Shown here piece after piece: positions 1-9,082 of a DNA stretch of 17,857 bases. The position numbers and the translations under genes were made by a program. This stretch comes from Chloromonas sp. AAM2 (taxonomy: Eukaryota > Chlorophyta > Chlorophyceae > Chlamydomonadales > Chlamydomonadaceae), in NCBI GenBank assembly GCA_004335635.1, contig QAXH01006407.1, forward strand, positions 3,974 through 21,830, written 5' to 3'. The notes beneath the pieces are model-generated. The model was not told the origin of the DNA. It did not search any database and was given only the letters and a program-made list of their open reading frames with translations. Position 1 is the first letter of the stretch. Every line of letters begins with the position of its first letter.

Positions 1-1302
1 CTGCGCTCCGCCCTGGACTTTACCTTGGGTTCCTATCACAGTTGGTTTACTGAGATCACAAGTTGGTTAACCAGGAGACTTTTCAGTTGGTCGTCCAGTT
101 GGTGCCAGCCCAGTTTTATTCAGGGTGGCGGTGGGATCTAGACTGGTTTAGGTCAGGTCATGGTTCATGCCATGGTCTTGTGTGCACATGACGTGGGGCT
201 TGCCACTGCCTGTCGCCTCAGCCGCACAGGCAACAGGCCCCACTGAGAAAGCGTTGCCATGACATGCAACCAGCACACGACCATGGCCCAGCCACACCTC
301 TCCTTTTTCCACAGCTGCGAACGTTCTCGCTTCTAGTAAGGCCTCTTATCAGGAAAGTTTGTTTTTGGCCTGTCAGGAGATCTGGTGCATGATCGCAGTG
401 ATCTGTGCGATGTTGTGCGATTTTGTCTCAATGGGCTGACACGCAAGGACTGAACTGAAATCCATGCGGTTCGCCTGGCACTGCTCAGGCTAGGCCATGT
501 GTGCAGGCATTGCAAACGCACAAGCTGGGCAGTGTTGTAATCAGAACCGTTTGCCGTGGAAGCGGCCACCAAGCAGAATAGCAGGTTGCTCCTCAAGGTT
601 TGAAACTACGTGTCCCAAGCACTGCCACATCATGATCGCAAAATGCGGACCTACTGCTATGACAACATATTCAGCAGTGTTATGCTTGCAACACACTGTT
701 AAGGTCTGCCAAGGGGATTTCAGAGCCCCGCACAGGTGTGGGTACTAAATTCACGTGAGAAGCGGAAATGCCACACAGATAACGCTTGGAAGGTGCACAC
801 TCAAAGCTGGAGACTGGCGCGAGCTTTAACTGGCAATTGAACGCAGATCAAAGGTTTGGATATGGTAAACATATACACATACACATGGTAAATACATATA
901 TATGGGTGGGTCCCACGGGGCGTCAGTGGCTTTCACCTTAAAAATCAGCACACGCTGTTTCGCAGCATCCTACACGCAAGGACAAGAGGAGATCAGGCTT
1001 GTGGTCGCGGGGACGAGCGAATGATGCCGGTACTGCGCGCACCCACCCAGATGAGGATGTCAACGTTGCACTCGGGCGCGCCAACATACTCCCCTACGAC
1101 TGAAAGGTTGACAGACACTGGGCAAACCGCCGATGCCATAAATCGATTGCAGCGCTTTGGATGCAAATAGTTCACCTAAAAAGCCGATTAGCTCGCGTTT
1201 TGGACCAGGATACCATTCAAACATTGGATCTTGATCAATTCTTGCTTGCGACTGTGCGTGAACTGGAGAGTGTGAGCCTGTGGGCAGTGAAATCGCTTGC
1301 GC

Positions 1303-1362
1303 CAGTGAAAAGTCGAGTCATCAGTGAGAAATCGCATCATCAGTGAGAAGTCGCGTCATCAG
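1303..1362. repeat. 19-bp tandem repeat, three copies
   Basis: Three consecutive 19-bp units start at 1303, 1322 and 1341, each beginning CAGTGA and ending TCAT, with a three-base partial fourth copy. Copies differ at a few positions. A related CAGTGAAATCG word lies just upstream near 1286. No function is apparent. Confidence 0.85.
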
Positions 1363-2550
1363 AATTTTGTAACAGAACTTGTTCTGGCGCTGATATGGTA
1401 CTCCCTTACCGGCCTGAATATGGTCTCAACTTGGAGGACACAGTGCCCCTCACTCAGAGCATTCCCCTCGCTCGCACGGAGAGTCGACACTTGCCATGTA
1501 CCGATGTGATGTGTACAGAGCAGAATGCACCGCCAGTCAGCCGTGTGAACAGCCTTGCTACTAGTCTTTATAGCGGGTAACAAGTTATGATTTGGTGATG
1601 AAACAGTCAAAAAGGTCGATTAGCTGCTGAAAGCTCATGGAAGCTCGCAGGAAGCTCAGGACTTTGCATATGAGCCAATACAAGCTCGCCAACACGTTCT
1701 GAGTCTGTGAGCGAAATGGGTGGAGCGAAAAAGTGCTCGGGCGAAGGCTCCGAGATGGCGGAGGTTGCGTTTGCCTCTCAGAACTCACTCATTCGAGTTG
1801 CCAAAGTAGCGATGGTGCCTTGGTCTACAGTCCAAGGGACGAACACTGCAAGGTTTGGCATCCGGTCAGCTGGAGCGCCTAGGCATTTCGCATTGGCACG
1901 AGCCTAGGCTTACAACACAACCAGCCCACCCAGTACAGACCGCTGAGGAAAAACTCTGTTTGAAGGAATTGATGGCGGGCTCAGGTACTGGTCCATGACC
2001 AAGTTTGGGGGTAGAGCTTGGCACCGGATGGGGAGGTCTGGGACCCACACAACCCACCTTTTGTTGAGCAGAATGAGCATCGGCGCATCCTTAGCGCTAC
2101 GCTCAACAGTCTAACCGGATCATCTATCAAACAAGTGCAAGTCTCTTCCGCAGTTCGTTGTCCTATCTACCATGGCCCATTTCTCTCCCACCATTGATTC
2201 AGATCTTGCAATACCTGCTAGCTGGACATTTGGGCTTGTTGTCTACCTTTTTGGCTTCAGCCAACTGGACTCGAGCCGCGTCGGCTGCCGCATATGGCTG
2301 ATGAACAGCGCTCATTACAGCGTGCAAGAGGAGACGGCAGGAACGCTGCAAACCACTGCTAAATGTGAGGTCGAAGTGTGAGCGTCCTACAGTCGCGCAG
2401 ACCGGGTGGGGGTGCCGTACTAAATACCTAGGCTCTCGACAGTGCCTCGCTTGCGACCACCCAACCCTGACGAACGATTCATGTCTCGAGCGACTTGGCG
2501 TTTCCGCACGTGCGCGCTTCTTAGCCTACACGGAAATATTCCTTGGTGGG

Positions 2551-2602
2551 CTGGGGAAAAAAGGGGAAGGGAGGGAGGGGAGAAGGAGGGGAAAGAGGGT
2601 GG
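2551..2602 (+). repeat. Polypurine tract
   Basis: An almost uninterrupted G/A run of about 50 bases follows ATTCCTTGGTGGGCTGG. Such mirror-like purine tracts can form triplex DNA; here it is recorded only as low-complexity sequence. Confidence 0.7.
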
Positions 2603-3094
2603 TTTCTAAGCAAAGTCTGGGGGAGGCCACCCACGGGCCTTCAGCTGCTGTTACTAACAAGACCGGCACGACCATCTCACTTGACACAAACACCAGACAA
2701 CTAAAACACACAAAATTGAAGTCACAGGAAATGCTGTAGATCGAATGAGGCCATAGTAGGTCTAGACCCTCCACCCATCGATACACCCACCCATGCTGGT
2801 TCCGTCTGACGCGGAATCAATACGTCATCGCCAACGCCGTGACATCTCTTGACGTCGACAGGTACCGTCAGGCCGTGCACTGTACGATCCATACATAAGG
2901 GCATACCTAGAAATTTCCAGTCGCACTGTTAGTTAGGCTTGACATATCACCTTCGTAACATCATCGGCCTAAAAGGCAAACTGTTCTCACACATGTAAGA
3001 AGACACCTCTTCAGGCACGCAACTTTTCAGGCTAACATGTAGATTCAGTCCATTTTGCAATGCAACAGTCACTTTGCCTTGTTGTTGCTTTCAG

Positions 3095-3165
3095 AACTCC
3101 CACACTGACTCCACAGCTCGTCGATCGCCTGAAGGTGCCGGAACAGCAGCGCCAGCGTCTGCAGC
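3095..3165 (+). CDS. Candidate internal exon, unknown protein
   Basis: An intron-like acceptor (pyrimidine run ending TTTCAG at 3094) is followed by an open frame reading TPTLTPQLVDRLKVPEQQRQ and then RLQ. A good donor, GTATGT, begins at 3166. The helical, charged composition and G/C-ending codons suggest coding sequence. The ATG at 3060 lies inside the presumed intron, so it is not taken as a start. The phase of this exon (one base left over) does not match the frame of the next candidate exon, so either another splice site is used or there is an indel. Family not recognised. Confidence 0.3.
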
Positions 3166-3232
3166 GTATGTGGGGAAAGCCAGTTGCTTTCGTCGTGTTA
3201 CGTGTCGTGGTTGACCTGACCCGGTGTGCCAG

Positions 3233-3458
3233 AAGCGCCTGGGGCCATGGAGTGCATATGTGGCCTACATGCTGGAAGACCCTGCTTACCTGGCTTGGTT
3301 GAGACAGCCGACAAGGAAGCTGGGACTGACATGGGAAAAGCGGCAAGATGATGATGGAAATACGTACTACCACTGCACGTGGGAACCCCAACCACGTGTA
3401 ATGGCCAGAGTCCGCTTGACCCCAGAGATTCTTGACATGATGAAGCCCAGTTCAATAG
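3233..3458 (+). CDS. Candidate exon with WW-like motif, unknown protein
   Basis: Open in one frame from an acceptor-like GTGTGCCAG (ending 3232) to a possible donor GTGGGC at 3459. The frame is closed upstream by TGA at 3213, so the exon must begin after that. The protein is acidic and aromatic (AYMLEDPAYLAWLRQP) and then reads TWEKRQDDDGNTYYHCTWEP. The order W-E-K-R...D-D-G-N-T-Y-Y-H...W-E-P resembles a WW domain with a shortened second loop, but the spacing between the two tryptophans is shorter than usual, so the domain call is tentative. It would lie in a plus-strand gene with the exon at 3095-3165, although the phases do not match as drawn. No other exon of this gene was found. Confidence 0.4.
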
Positions 3459-4474
3459 GTGGGCGGACTTCTCCTGCAGGATCCAGCTGGCTTTGCTGAC
3501 CATCTCTACATAAAGAAGGTTCTGTCTATCTGATGAGCGCCCTGTACAGCAAACAAGCTGTGCATAATGTGCATAATGGGCTAGTACTGGCTGGGACAAC
3601 AGTGGGCTTTGTCTGGTTGATGAAGTGAAGAACAATATATGTACGTGCACATAGTATTCTTCATGTGTACAAGTCACACAAGTGCACTTGTGTACGAACA
3701 AACGCTCTGAAAACATTTTGTTCTCTTTCTGCAAATGCTGACCTTTGCTCTAGCCATTAAATATTCTATTCTTTACGCCTAGACAATGCCAACGCATTAA
3801 AACCTCTGTGTCATCTCATTGTAATCAAATACCAGGAAGTGCGTACAGTTGCCGGTTCTGCTCTAATTACACGTTGACTTGTGATTTCGAACAGGCACAC
3901 GCTGTAGGATGTACGCATTATAAATACACTTGATGGTGCAAGCAAGCTCCTTCTGGCAGTACAGTACCTGGCTTTAATGTGGGTCTTGGTTGTGTAGTTT
4001 TTTTGTGTCGGGTATGCAGTAACGGTTGCTCATTTGCATGTCAGGCTGTCCTACTTTCAGTGTCCACCCGCGCCGAACAGATGATCCACAGGGTCATCCA
4101 ATGGTCAGGCAAGTGTGCCCACTATGCTTTGCGTGTGGCTTGGTTCCTCGGCCATTCCTTGACTTGTCATCTCACTCATGCTTTGTTTGCTGGGTTGTAC
4201 ATTACAATACTGTGGTATGGTGGCTGGGTTGCTGACAACTGCTTGGATTTCTGTTGTCAGCCCTACGTGGAATCTTCCAGGCAACAACACATGTTCAATG
4301 TTCAGGCAACAAAACCTGTGTATGTTGCAGATTCAAATGTATATGCTATCCTGCCCAAAATCAGGATGTTGTTTTGCAAAAACCAGTGTGGACACCAAAT
4401 TCATGCCATATGTGGGGTTCAAGGCCACCTCTTCGTCCTGTGTGTGAGGCCTTCTGTCTCACGCAGCAGTGTTG
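3459..4474. other. Stretch without a recognisable gene
   Basis: Between the candidate exons on the left and the 3' end of copy C I see no coding signal. The longer open frames here are Cys- and His-rich with no motif, typical of chance translation of TG/CA-rich algal intergenic DNA. Confidence 0.45.
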
Positions 4475-4479
4475 TTACA
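4475..4479 (-). terminator. TGTAA polyadenylation signal, copy C
   Basis: TGTAA on the minus strand, about 240 bp after the stop of copy C exon 2. It sits where copies A and B also carry TGTAA. TGTAA is the usual polyadenylation signal of chlorophyte nuclear genes. Confidence 0.45.
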
Positions 4480-4610
4480 AATTCCTGCTGTCACAGCAAA
4501 GCGATTTAGCAACATCCGAACAGCACTACAAATTCCTGCAGAATTCAACATGTGGTCTCTCTGACATGTCCCACAGGCAAGCCCACGTGTGGCGCCTGAA
4601 TACTAGCAAG

Positions 4611-4642
4611 AGGGTAATCATGAGGGTAATCATGAGGGTAAC
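4611..4642. repeat. 12-bp tandem repeat in the copy C 3' region
   Basis: AGGGTAATCATG occurs twice in a row, followed by a partial third copy (AGGGTAAC). The flanks match the 3' regions of copies A and B but the extra units do not, so this looks like a local expansion in copy C. Confidence 0.8.
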
Positions 4643-4715
4643 CGGTCAGCTGCTAAGATGTGCATCAGCCCAGTCAGTATACAACCTGTACGCGTGACGT
4701 GAGCTGCATGGGAGC

Positions 4716-4773
4716 TTATGTGATCTTGACATATGCCAGCACGGACTGCACAGGCACATCTACTTTGCACCTG
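4716..4773 (-). pseudogene. Copy C: solo exon 2 of the duplicated small gene
   Basis: After an acceptor (GGTAG, ending 4774) the minus strand reads C plus codons for RCKVDVPVQSVLAYVKIT and TAA. This matches exon 2 of copies A and B (DVPVQSLLAYVK near the end), with the same splice phase and two codons fewer. Similarity to the other copies continues for about 200 bp past the stop. No exon 1 was found upstream (4776-5350): neither the TWxKCD motif nor the AG/GTGAGG donor is present. Probably a 5'-truncated copy, though the reading frame is intact. The alternative is a diverged live gene whose first exon I cannot recognise. Confidence 0.6.
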
Positions 4774-5052
4774 CTACCAGTGAGCTTTCTTGGCTTAACG
4801 ATTGTCAGGCACGTAATGCTTGTAGAGATATTGTGTCTAGCTGCAGTACGTGGGTTAAAGCATGAAACGCAGGCACAATGTTCGCATCACAAAGGAGAGG
4901 GCGTTGCGATCGACGGCTGCACCGCGTCCCAACCCCGCACTTAGTGATGCGTTCAAGCGGCATAGTGCTGTGATCTAACGGGCATCGCAATACGGTGGCC
5001 AAAATGCCTCAGATGTGGTCGGAATGTCTGCAGCTTTTTCACCTCGTGTAGT

Positions 5053-5082
5053 TGGCCAGGCCTGGCCTGGCTTGGCTTGGCC
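5053..5082. repeat. GGCCT/GGCTT pentamer cluster
   Basis: A run of GGCCT and GGCTT units (CCTGGCCTGGCTTGGCTTGG) lies about 330 bp before the start of copy A; a shorter run follows at 5275-5290. The motif is the reverse complement of the AGCCA array upstream of copy B. Confidence 0.7.
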
Positions 5083-5274
5083 GTCAGCCTCCGTACATCG
5101 CGATTCTACTGTCGAAATGCCTCCAGTATGGTCGCAATGCCTCCAATTTGCGTATCATCACGCGGGCGTGAGATTTTGTGCACTCGGCTGTGCGGGCTGA
5201 AATATCCTCAATCGCATCTGGTCCGTTCACGCGCTGACGCATTCAAACCCAACGCACCTGACGCCGTTCACCAA

Positions 5275-5290
5275 CGGCTTGGCTTGGCTG
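5275..5290. repeat. Short GGCTT repeat upstream of copy A
   Basis: CGGCTTGGCTTGGCTG lies about 120 bp before the copy A start codon. This is roughly the place and orientation of the longer array before copy B, relative to the direction of transcription. Confidence 0.6.
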
Positions 5291-5406
5291 ACCTTGGCGG
5301 AGCTGAGCTTGCCTCGACCATACAAAGCCAGCACTAACAAGCAAGACACCATTTGAAGCTAGCGATTACACCGTACCGTTCACCTCAAACCATAGACAAC
5401 GCGGCA

Positions 5407-5594
5407 ATGGCATCCCTGGCTCCCTGGTACTCTTCCCTGCCTGCCTTTCACGACGTCACGACCGGCGAGGCTGAGCTCCGCATGGCGCTGGCAAAGCACC
5501 AGCTCGAGGGCGCCGCCGGACTCAGGGGCGACACCTGGAGTAAGTGTGATTATGGTGGTCCGGGCGCGGATGGCAACCTTCGGATGACGCTCAG
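5407..5594 (+). CDS. Copy A exon 1
   Basis: Encodes 62 codons plus AG. It ends at the donor GTGAGG, which is conserved in copy B. Shared residues with copy B: YSSLP, FHDVTTGEA, LRMAL, H-x-LEGA, TW-x-KCD. Copy A has two extra residues near the start and four more near the end. Confidence 0.68.
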
Positions 5595-6076
5595 GTGAGG
5601 AAAGACACCCTTGGACCCGCGGCCTGCATCGCGACGATGTGTGTACATGCGCTGGCTTGACGCGCGATGTTGCTTGGGGTTGGGCTTGACCATCCGGCCT
5701 CCTTACTTGCGCCCGACCGCCGTCCCTTTCTTTCTTTCTTTCTTACATGGCTTCAACTGACGCAGCAGTTTTTTGCGGTTGCAAATAAGATTGAAAGATT
5801 GCTATATCATATTGCAGCTGGACGCCTCCCGTATCTTTCATGCCTAGGGTTTGTCTACGCTGACGCGCAGTGCGCCTCATTCCGCCCAGCGCCAGTGCGA
5901 AATCATCAAAAGCGATGTGCAGATGGTTGTGCAAGCTGTTCGATTCACATGATAGGTCGCTAACACATGGTAGGTCGCTAACGGTCGCAATTCTGTGTTC
6001 GTGCTTGCGCAGCGTTCAGGAGCCCGAGCCTGATGTGCCTGTGCAGTCCCTGCTGGCGTATGTCAAGGGCAACTAA
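5407..6076 (+). CDS. Copy A: two-exon small protein of unknown function (83 aa)
   Basis: Exon 1 is 5407-5594 and exon 2 is 6013-6076, with an intron of 418 bp (donor CAG/GTGAGG, acceptor TTGCGCAG). The splice leaves AG+C, encoding Ser. The protein starts MASLAPWYSSLP, contains FHDVTTGEAELRMAL, TWSKCD and DVPVQSLLAYVKGN, and ends at TAA. The ATG was chosen because it is aligned in copy B and similarity fades upstream of it. No signal peptide or membrane segment is seen; it looks like a small soluble acidic protein. The same exon structure and splice phase occur in copy B, and exon 1 differs in length by exactly six codons, which supports a real coding gene. I do not recognise the family and assign no function. 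Its promoter side carries GGCTT repeats. Confidence 0.7.
5728..5744. repeat. TTTC microsatellite in copy A intron
   Basis: About four CTTT units in the copy A intron. They are absent from the copy B intron and contribute to the intron length difference. Confidence 0.8.
6013..6076 (+). CDS. Copy A exon 2 and stop
   Basis: Sixty-four bases: C, then 20 codons (VQEPEPDVPVQSLLAYVKGN), then TAA. It differs from copy B exon 2 at seven positions by hand alignment, with no indel. The 36 bases before the acceptor are also similar between the copies (GCTAACGGT...TTCGTGCTTGCGCAG). Confidence 0.7.
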
Positions 6077-6303
6077 GCCTCCACTCAGCTCACCGATACG
6101 CGCATCCTGACCGAGACGGGCTAGTGGCCTGTGCGAGCATCTCAGCACCTGACCGGCTACCTTCGTTGTGTTTGCAATGTAGGCTGCCTTGCCGGGGTTC
6201 AGGAGCCACAAATGGGCTTGCCTGGTGGACATTCCAGACGAAGTGTTGAATGTTGCAAGTTGCATAAATGTTGGTATTGGCTGTTGCTTTCACGTCCATG
6301 ATT

Positions 6304-6308
6304 TGTAA
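6304..6308 (+). terminator. TGTAA polyadenylation signal, copy A
   Basis: TGTAA lies about 230 bp after the stop codon and is followed by CAGCAATGCTGA. Copy B has TGTAA followed by TTGCAATGCTGA at the aligned position. The match position and the chlorophyte signal support a polyadenylation site. Confidence 0.6.
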
Positions 6309-6520
6309 CAGCAATGCTGAGGCTGAGGAGCAAATACAGTGGTTGTGCAAATACAGTGGTGGTAATGACTGAGCTTAGGCAAGGCAGTGCATGTTTTTGA
6401 TGGTTCCGCACACCAGTGTTTTGTTTCCTGCATTATTACATGCAAGATGGCAATCAACGAAGAGCAGTAAATGATCGAGCAAACCGGCCTCATGCAAAGC
6501 ACAACGGCCACAACACACTA

Positions 6521-7156
6521 ATGCATGGTTAAGCACCCCAGCCTCTCACAAATACTTCCTTGACCAGCTTGTTATCTATATTATAATCTATTTAATAGTA
6601 GTATATACATATATCATCTGGTCCGCTACGGTTGGAATGCCATGCCGCCACGTCTGTGCGTTAGCTCAAAGTCCGCATCTGGCCCGTGTTGCGATCACAT
6701 GCCGACGCATGCTCAATTGAATGAGCATGATGTCATTCATCCAGAGCCCGTTCAATGCGAGTCAAGCTTGGCTTGCTTTACAATGTTTTTCATGCGATAA
6801 ATGCACATGTTGCACCCTTGAATAATTCGATTGAGCATGGCCGGCTTCACCCGTTTTCACAACAATACCACGACCAGACCAGGCGCCATTGCACCTAGCC
6901 GTTATTGCTGCAGTGGTGGTTTGGCAACACGTAAGCAATTGTAAGCATTCGTCCTATTATCTAACAACGTCATCTCTTGTTTCGAATCGTGAAAACTGAA
7001 ACGTAGACTTTGGTAAGCGCAGACGTTGCATACATGTGCAACTTGGAAAACCAGCGCAGATCAAACAGGCGACTACAGCTCTAGTAAAGCTTAGCCAAGC
7101 CAAGCTACTCACTCCGACAGGCCAGTCTTTACTGACTCATTCTCAGGAATCTATAA
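6521..7156. other. Stretch without a recognisable gene
   Basis: Contains an A/T-rich patch (6569-6616) and otherwise unremarkable sequence. Close to its right end are CCAAG repeats (7092-7104), a TATA-like CTATAAAG (7151-7158) and an acceptor-like TTCTCAG (7145). No coding sequence seen. Confidence 0.45.
7092..7104. repeat. AGCCAAGCCAAGC repeat upstream of the ABCC-like exon
   Basis: Two units of the AGCCA pentamer about 55-65 bp before the open stretch at 7157. Same motif as before copies A and B. Confidence 0.5.
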
Positions 7157-7419
7157 AGGCAGAAGGCAAAGCCGAGGGAGTTGCCACGTGATGTTCGGAG
7201 GCGGCTGAAGCTGCAGAAGCACCTTGATCGTGCCACCAACAGTATCGACCTGAGACGTGTGGTGCTGGCGGGCAATGTCAAGGCACTGCTGGGCAGTGGC
7301 CTGCTCTACCTGGTATCACAGGCGTGCTCACTGGCTGGGCCCCTGCTCCTGCAGCGCATTGTGGCAGGGCTGCAATGCCAGGGGCTCCCCCACTGCGTCG
7401 CAAAGACTTCACTCTATTA
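7157..7419 (+). CDS. Orphan exon of ABCC-type transmembrane domain 1
   Basis: One open frame runs from after a TAA at 7154 to a strong donor GTGAGT at 7420. Near the start it reads LPRDVRRRLKLQKHLDRATN. It then reads GNVKALLGSGLLYLVSQACS and LAGPLLLQRIVAGLQ. This is the pattern of the first helices of ABCC transmembrane domain 1 (a stretch ending GPLLL followed by a basic residue). A second frame continues more naturally after position 7380 (RRKDFTLLVSAGA, then TGA, then ANQLCMLSTALGIM to about 7482). So either the exon ends at GTGAGT or there is a one-base indel plus a stop in a decayed gene. No following TMD1 or NBD1 exon is seen in the window. Orientation is opposite to the ABCC gene on the right, so it is not simply part of it. 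Start codon unclear. Confidence 0.5.
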
Positions 7420-8170
7420 GTGAGTGCGGGAGCGTGAGTTGCAAACCAGCTATGCATGCTATCCACCGCCCTGGGCATCATGCCGGTTTATCCGTTGAAG
7501 GTCACTCCCAGCCTGGTTGGTGACACTCCCAACCCGGTTCAGGAAGGGACCAATTCAGGTCCAGAGACTGCTTTGATGCACAGTGCTTGTATGCAAAAGG
7601 TAGTATAAAGTGGCACAATACATAACTTGTAACGAGGGATCGGCTTGGTAGGCAGTGCCTGCAAGATTGCAGAGTCAGGGAGTGCTTGCGGTAGGTAGCA
7701 TAAGCATTTACTCTCATCAATGGAGTGGAAACGATCAGTGCTACCTGTCTGATGCGTGCAGGGGGCTGTCAAAGTGAAGTGGCAACTAGTTGAGGATTGT
7801 TGCGTTGTGAGTGCCCTCTTGCATGTGCTGTTATCATGCCTCCTGACTTGTGCTTGCACCGGACCTAATCAGTTTGGGCTTCTTTCGTGTGTAGGGCTTA
7901 TGCTTTGCCGTGCTTTCAAGCCTTTGCATGTTAGTTGATCCATTAGCAAATGCTGATGGTCATGTTACCGATTCGTTTCTCTCTCACCTACTGCGAATTG
8001 GCCTACTGCGAATTGGCAACGCATCAGTTGGCTCTGTTGGCCGCTCTGGTTGACACAAGGTTCTTCTTTCTTCTTTCTTGACACAAGAAGTGCCATTTCG
8101 CACTTTATAACAACAGTTTGTAAATGAATGGGTGGTCACATGATGCCCGTGACGGACTCCGTGTGTATGT
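7420..8170. other. Stretch with no confirmed gene
   Basis: After the ABCC-like exon I see remnants rather than a gene. There is a frame-shifted continuation to about 7482. A possible short exon at 7761-7805 (GAVKVKWQLVEDCCV, between TGCAG and GTGAGT) cannot be placed in a family. A 15-bp direct repeat, a CTT-rich run (8063-8079) and a TATA-like TTTATAAC (8104-8111) precede the candidate gene at 8171. Confidence 0.35.
7987..8016. repeat. 15-bp direct repeat, two copies
   Basis: CCTACTGCGAATTGG occurs twice back to back (7987-8001 and 8002-8016), identical. It lies about 155-185 bp before the candidate start at 8171. Confidence 0.9.
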
Positions 8171-8291
8171 ATGTCACGTAAGCTTTATGACCGCATGAAC
8201 CACGCCTGCATTGGTCAGCGCCTGCCCATGCCACAGATCGTACCCAGGACAGCAGATGTCATGCACGAGGCAAGCATGATTGTCAAAGCAG
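8171..8291 (+). CDS. Exon 1 of the 8171-8530 candidate
   Basis: Forty codons plus one base. The ATG is the first in frame after TATA-like and pyrimidine-rich sequence; the gene could also begin further upstream with this as an internal exon. Donor G/GTAACA. Confidence 0.38.
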
Positions 8292-8530
8292 GTAACAGGA
8301 GTCACAAAGGCAACCCCAAGCATATGTCACATGCAGATGCATGACATTACATGGTGAACATGTGTGACTGATGCTGTTGCAACTGCGCTGGCGCCCTCGC
8401 TGCGGGTCCAGCTATTGTAGAAAACATCACACACGTCACTGCCCTGCGCGGATTCAAGAAAGATGACAAGCGTTGCTTCAGCTCTGGCTGCGAGACCAAG
8501 CTTGGGTTCACATCTTCATCTTCATCATGA
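8171..8530 (+). CDS. Candidate two-exon gene, unknown protein (79 aa)
   Basis: Exon 1 (8171-8291) starts MSRKLYDRMNHACIG, runs on through RTADVMHEASMIVKA, and ends at the donor GTAACA. Exon 2 (8412-8530) follows the acceptor GGTCCAG and reads AIVENITHVTALRGFKKDD, then RCFSSGCETKLGFT and a serine run to TGA. The phases match (G+CT, Ala). A TGTAA is present at 8532-8536, very close to the stop. Codon choice in exon 1 is G/C-ending, as in the ABCC exons. The joined stretch A-(x)5-A-I-x-E-N-I-x-x-V-x-A-L is faintly like the intracellular helix of ABC exporters (EAIxNIRTVxAL), so it could be a fragment of another ABC transmembrane domain. I do not call it one. The true 3' end may differ. Confidence 0.4.
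8412..8530 (+). CDS. Exon 2 of the 8171-8530 candidate
   Basis: Two bases completing Ala, 38 codons and TGA. Before the serine run it carries KRCFSSGCE, with two cysteines four residues apart. The trailing TCTTCA units suggest the last residues may be low-complexity or untranslated if an unseen donor lies before them. Confidence 0.35.
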
Positions 8531-8855
8531 TTGTAAGATTGTTGTGGGTGAGGCAGTGGTCTTATTCCGCATTTCAACACATGTGCACCATGTGTGTCCC
8601 ATGATCCAGAATGTGTATTTTCTGATTGCTTTGCCATGTGTTGCCATGGTGCTTTGTATGAGGCTGGGTTGCTAAGCCATGTGTTGCAGCTACTATGTTA
8701 ATCATCAGCTGTTGGTCTTGAAATCATGCAGGCAGCAAAATATTGGTGTGGTGCAGAATGAGCAACCATGCACTGTCTTGCCTGAGCTCACGATCGGCCA
8801 TTGCCACCTCTCATTTCCGTATATGAAGCCCAGTGATTCAGAGTCAGCATTGCAA

Positions 8856-8860
8856 TTACA
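8856..8860 (-). terminator. TGTAA polyadenylation signal, copy B
   Basis: TGTAA on the minus strand about 225 bp after the copy B stop codon, followed by TTGCAATGCTGA. The position is conserved with copy A. Confidence 0.6.
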
Positions 8861-9082
8861 ACTTATGGTCGTCAAAGCAACATTCAATACCAACATTGAT
8901 ACAACTTGCAATATCAAACCTATTGTCTGGAATTCCCAAATGAAAGCCCACATGTGTTTCACCGCAACGAGAAACTCTACGTTGCAAACACAATGAGAGT
9001 ATCCGGTCAGGTGCCGAGCATCTCGCACAGTCCACCAGCCCTTCTGGGTCAGAATAAATGTGTCGGTGAGCTGCGTCGAGGC

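Larger units (their letters stand above)
1..3094. other. Stretch without a recognisable gene
   Basis: No open frame here shows family motifs, and none can be extended through plausible splice sites into a convincing protein. Visible structure: scattered AGTTGGT words in positions 40-105, a 19-bp tandem repeat at 1303-1362, and a purine-rich run around 2551-2602. One minus-strand frame around 993-1095 has an acceptor-like CTTTCAG before it and reads fairly protein-like, but it is short and matches nothing I know. The stretch is probably intergenic, or intron of a gene whose exons I could not recognise. Confidence 0.4.
5357..6520 (+). repeat. Left arm of a large inverted repeat
   Basis: This stretch matches the reverse complement of about 8632-9682. 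The match runs from the shared GCTAGCGATTA before the start codon, through exon 1, the end of the intron, exon 2 and the 3' region, to about 200 bp past the TGTAA signal (CTCATGCAAAGCACAACGGC against CTCATACAAAGCACCATGGC). The arms are diverged and differ by indels, especially in the intron. They represent an old duplicated gene segment rather than a perfect palindrome. Boundaries are approximate. Confidence 0.7.

Noticed and set aside
993..1175. Minus-strand frame with VGEYVGAPECNVDILIWVGA
   Set aside because: Reads somewhat like protein after a CTTTCAG, but it is short, with no family match or partner exon.
6090..6350. Minus-strand open frame over the copy A 3' region, similar to plus-strand frames at 8906-9241 and 4254-4697
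   Set aside because: The protein similarity between these frames is the antisense shadow of the conserved exon 2 and 3' region; copies A, B and C explain it on the other strand.
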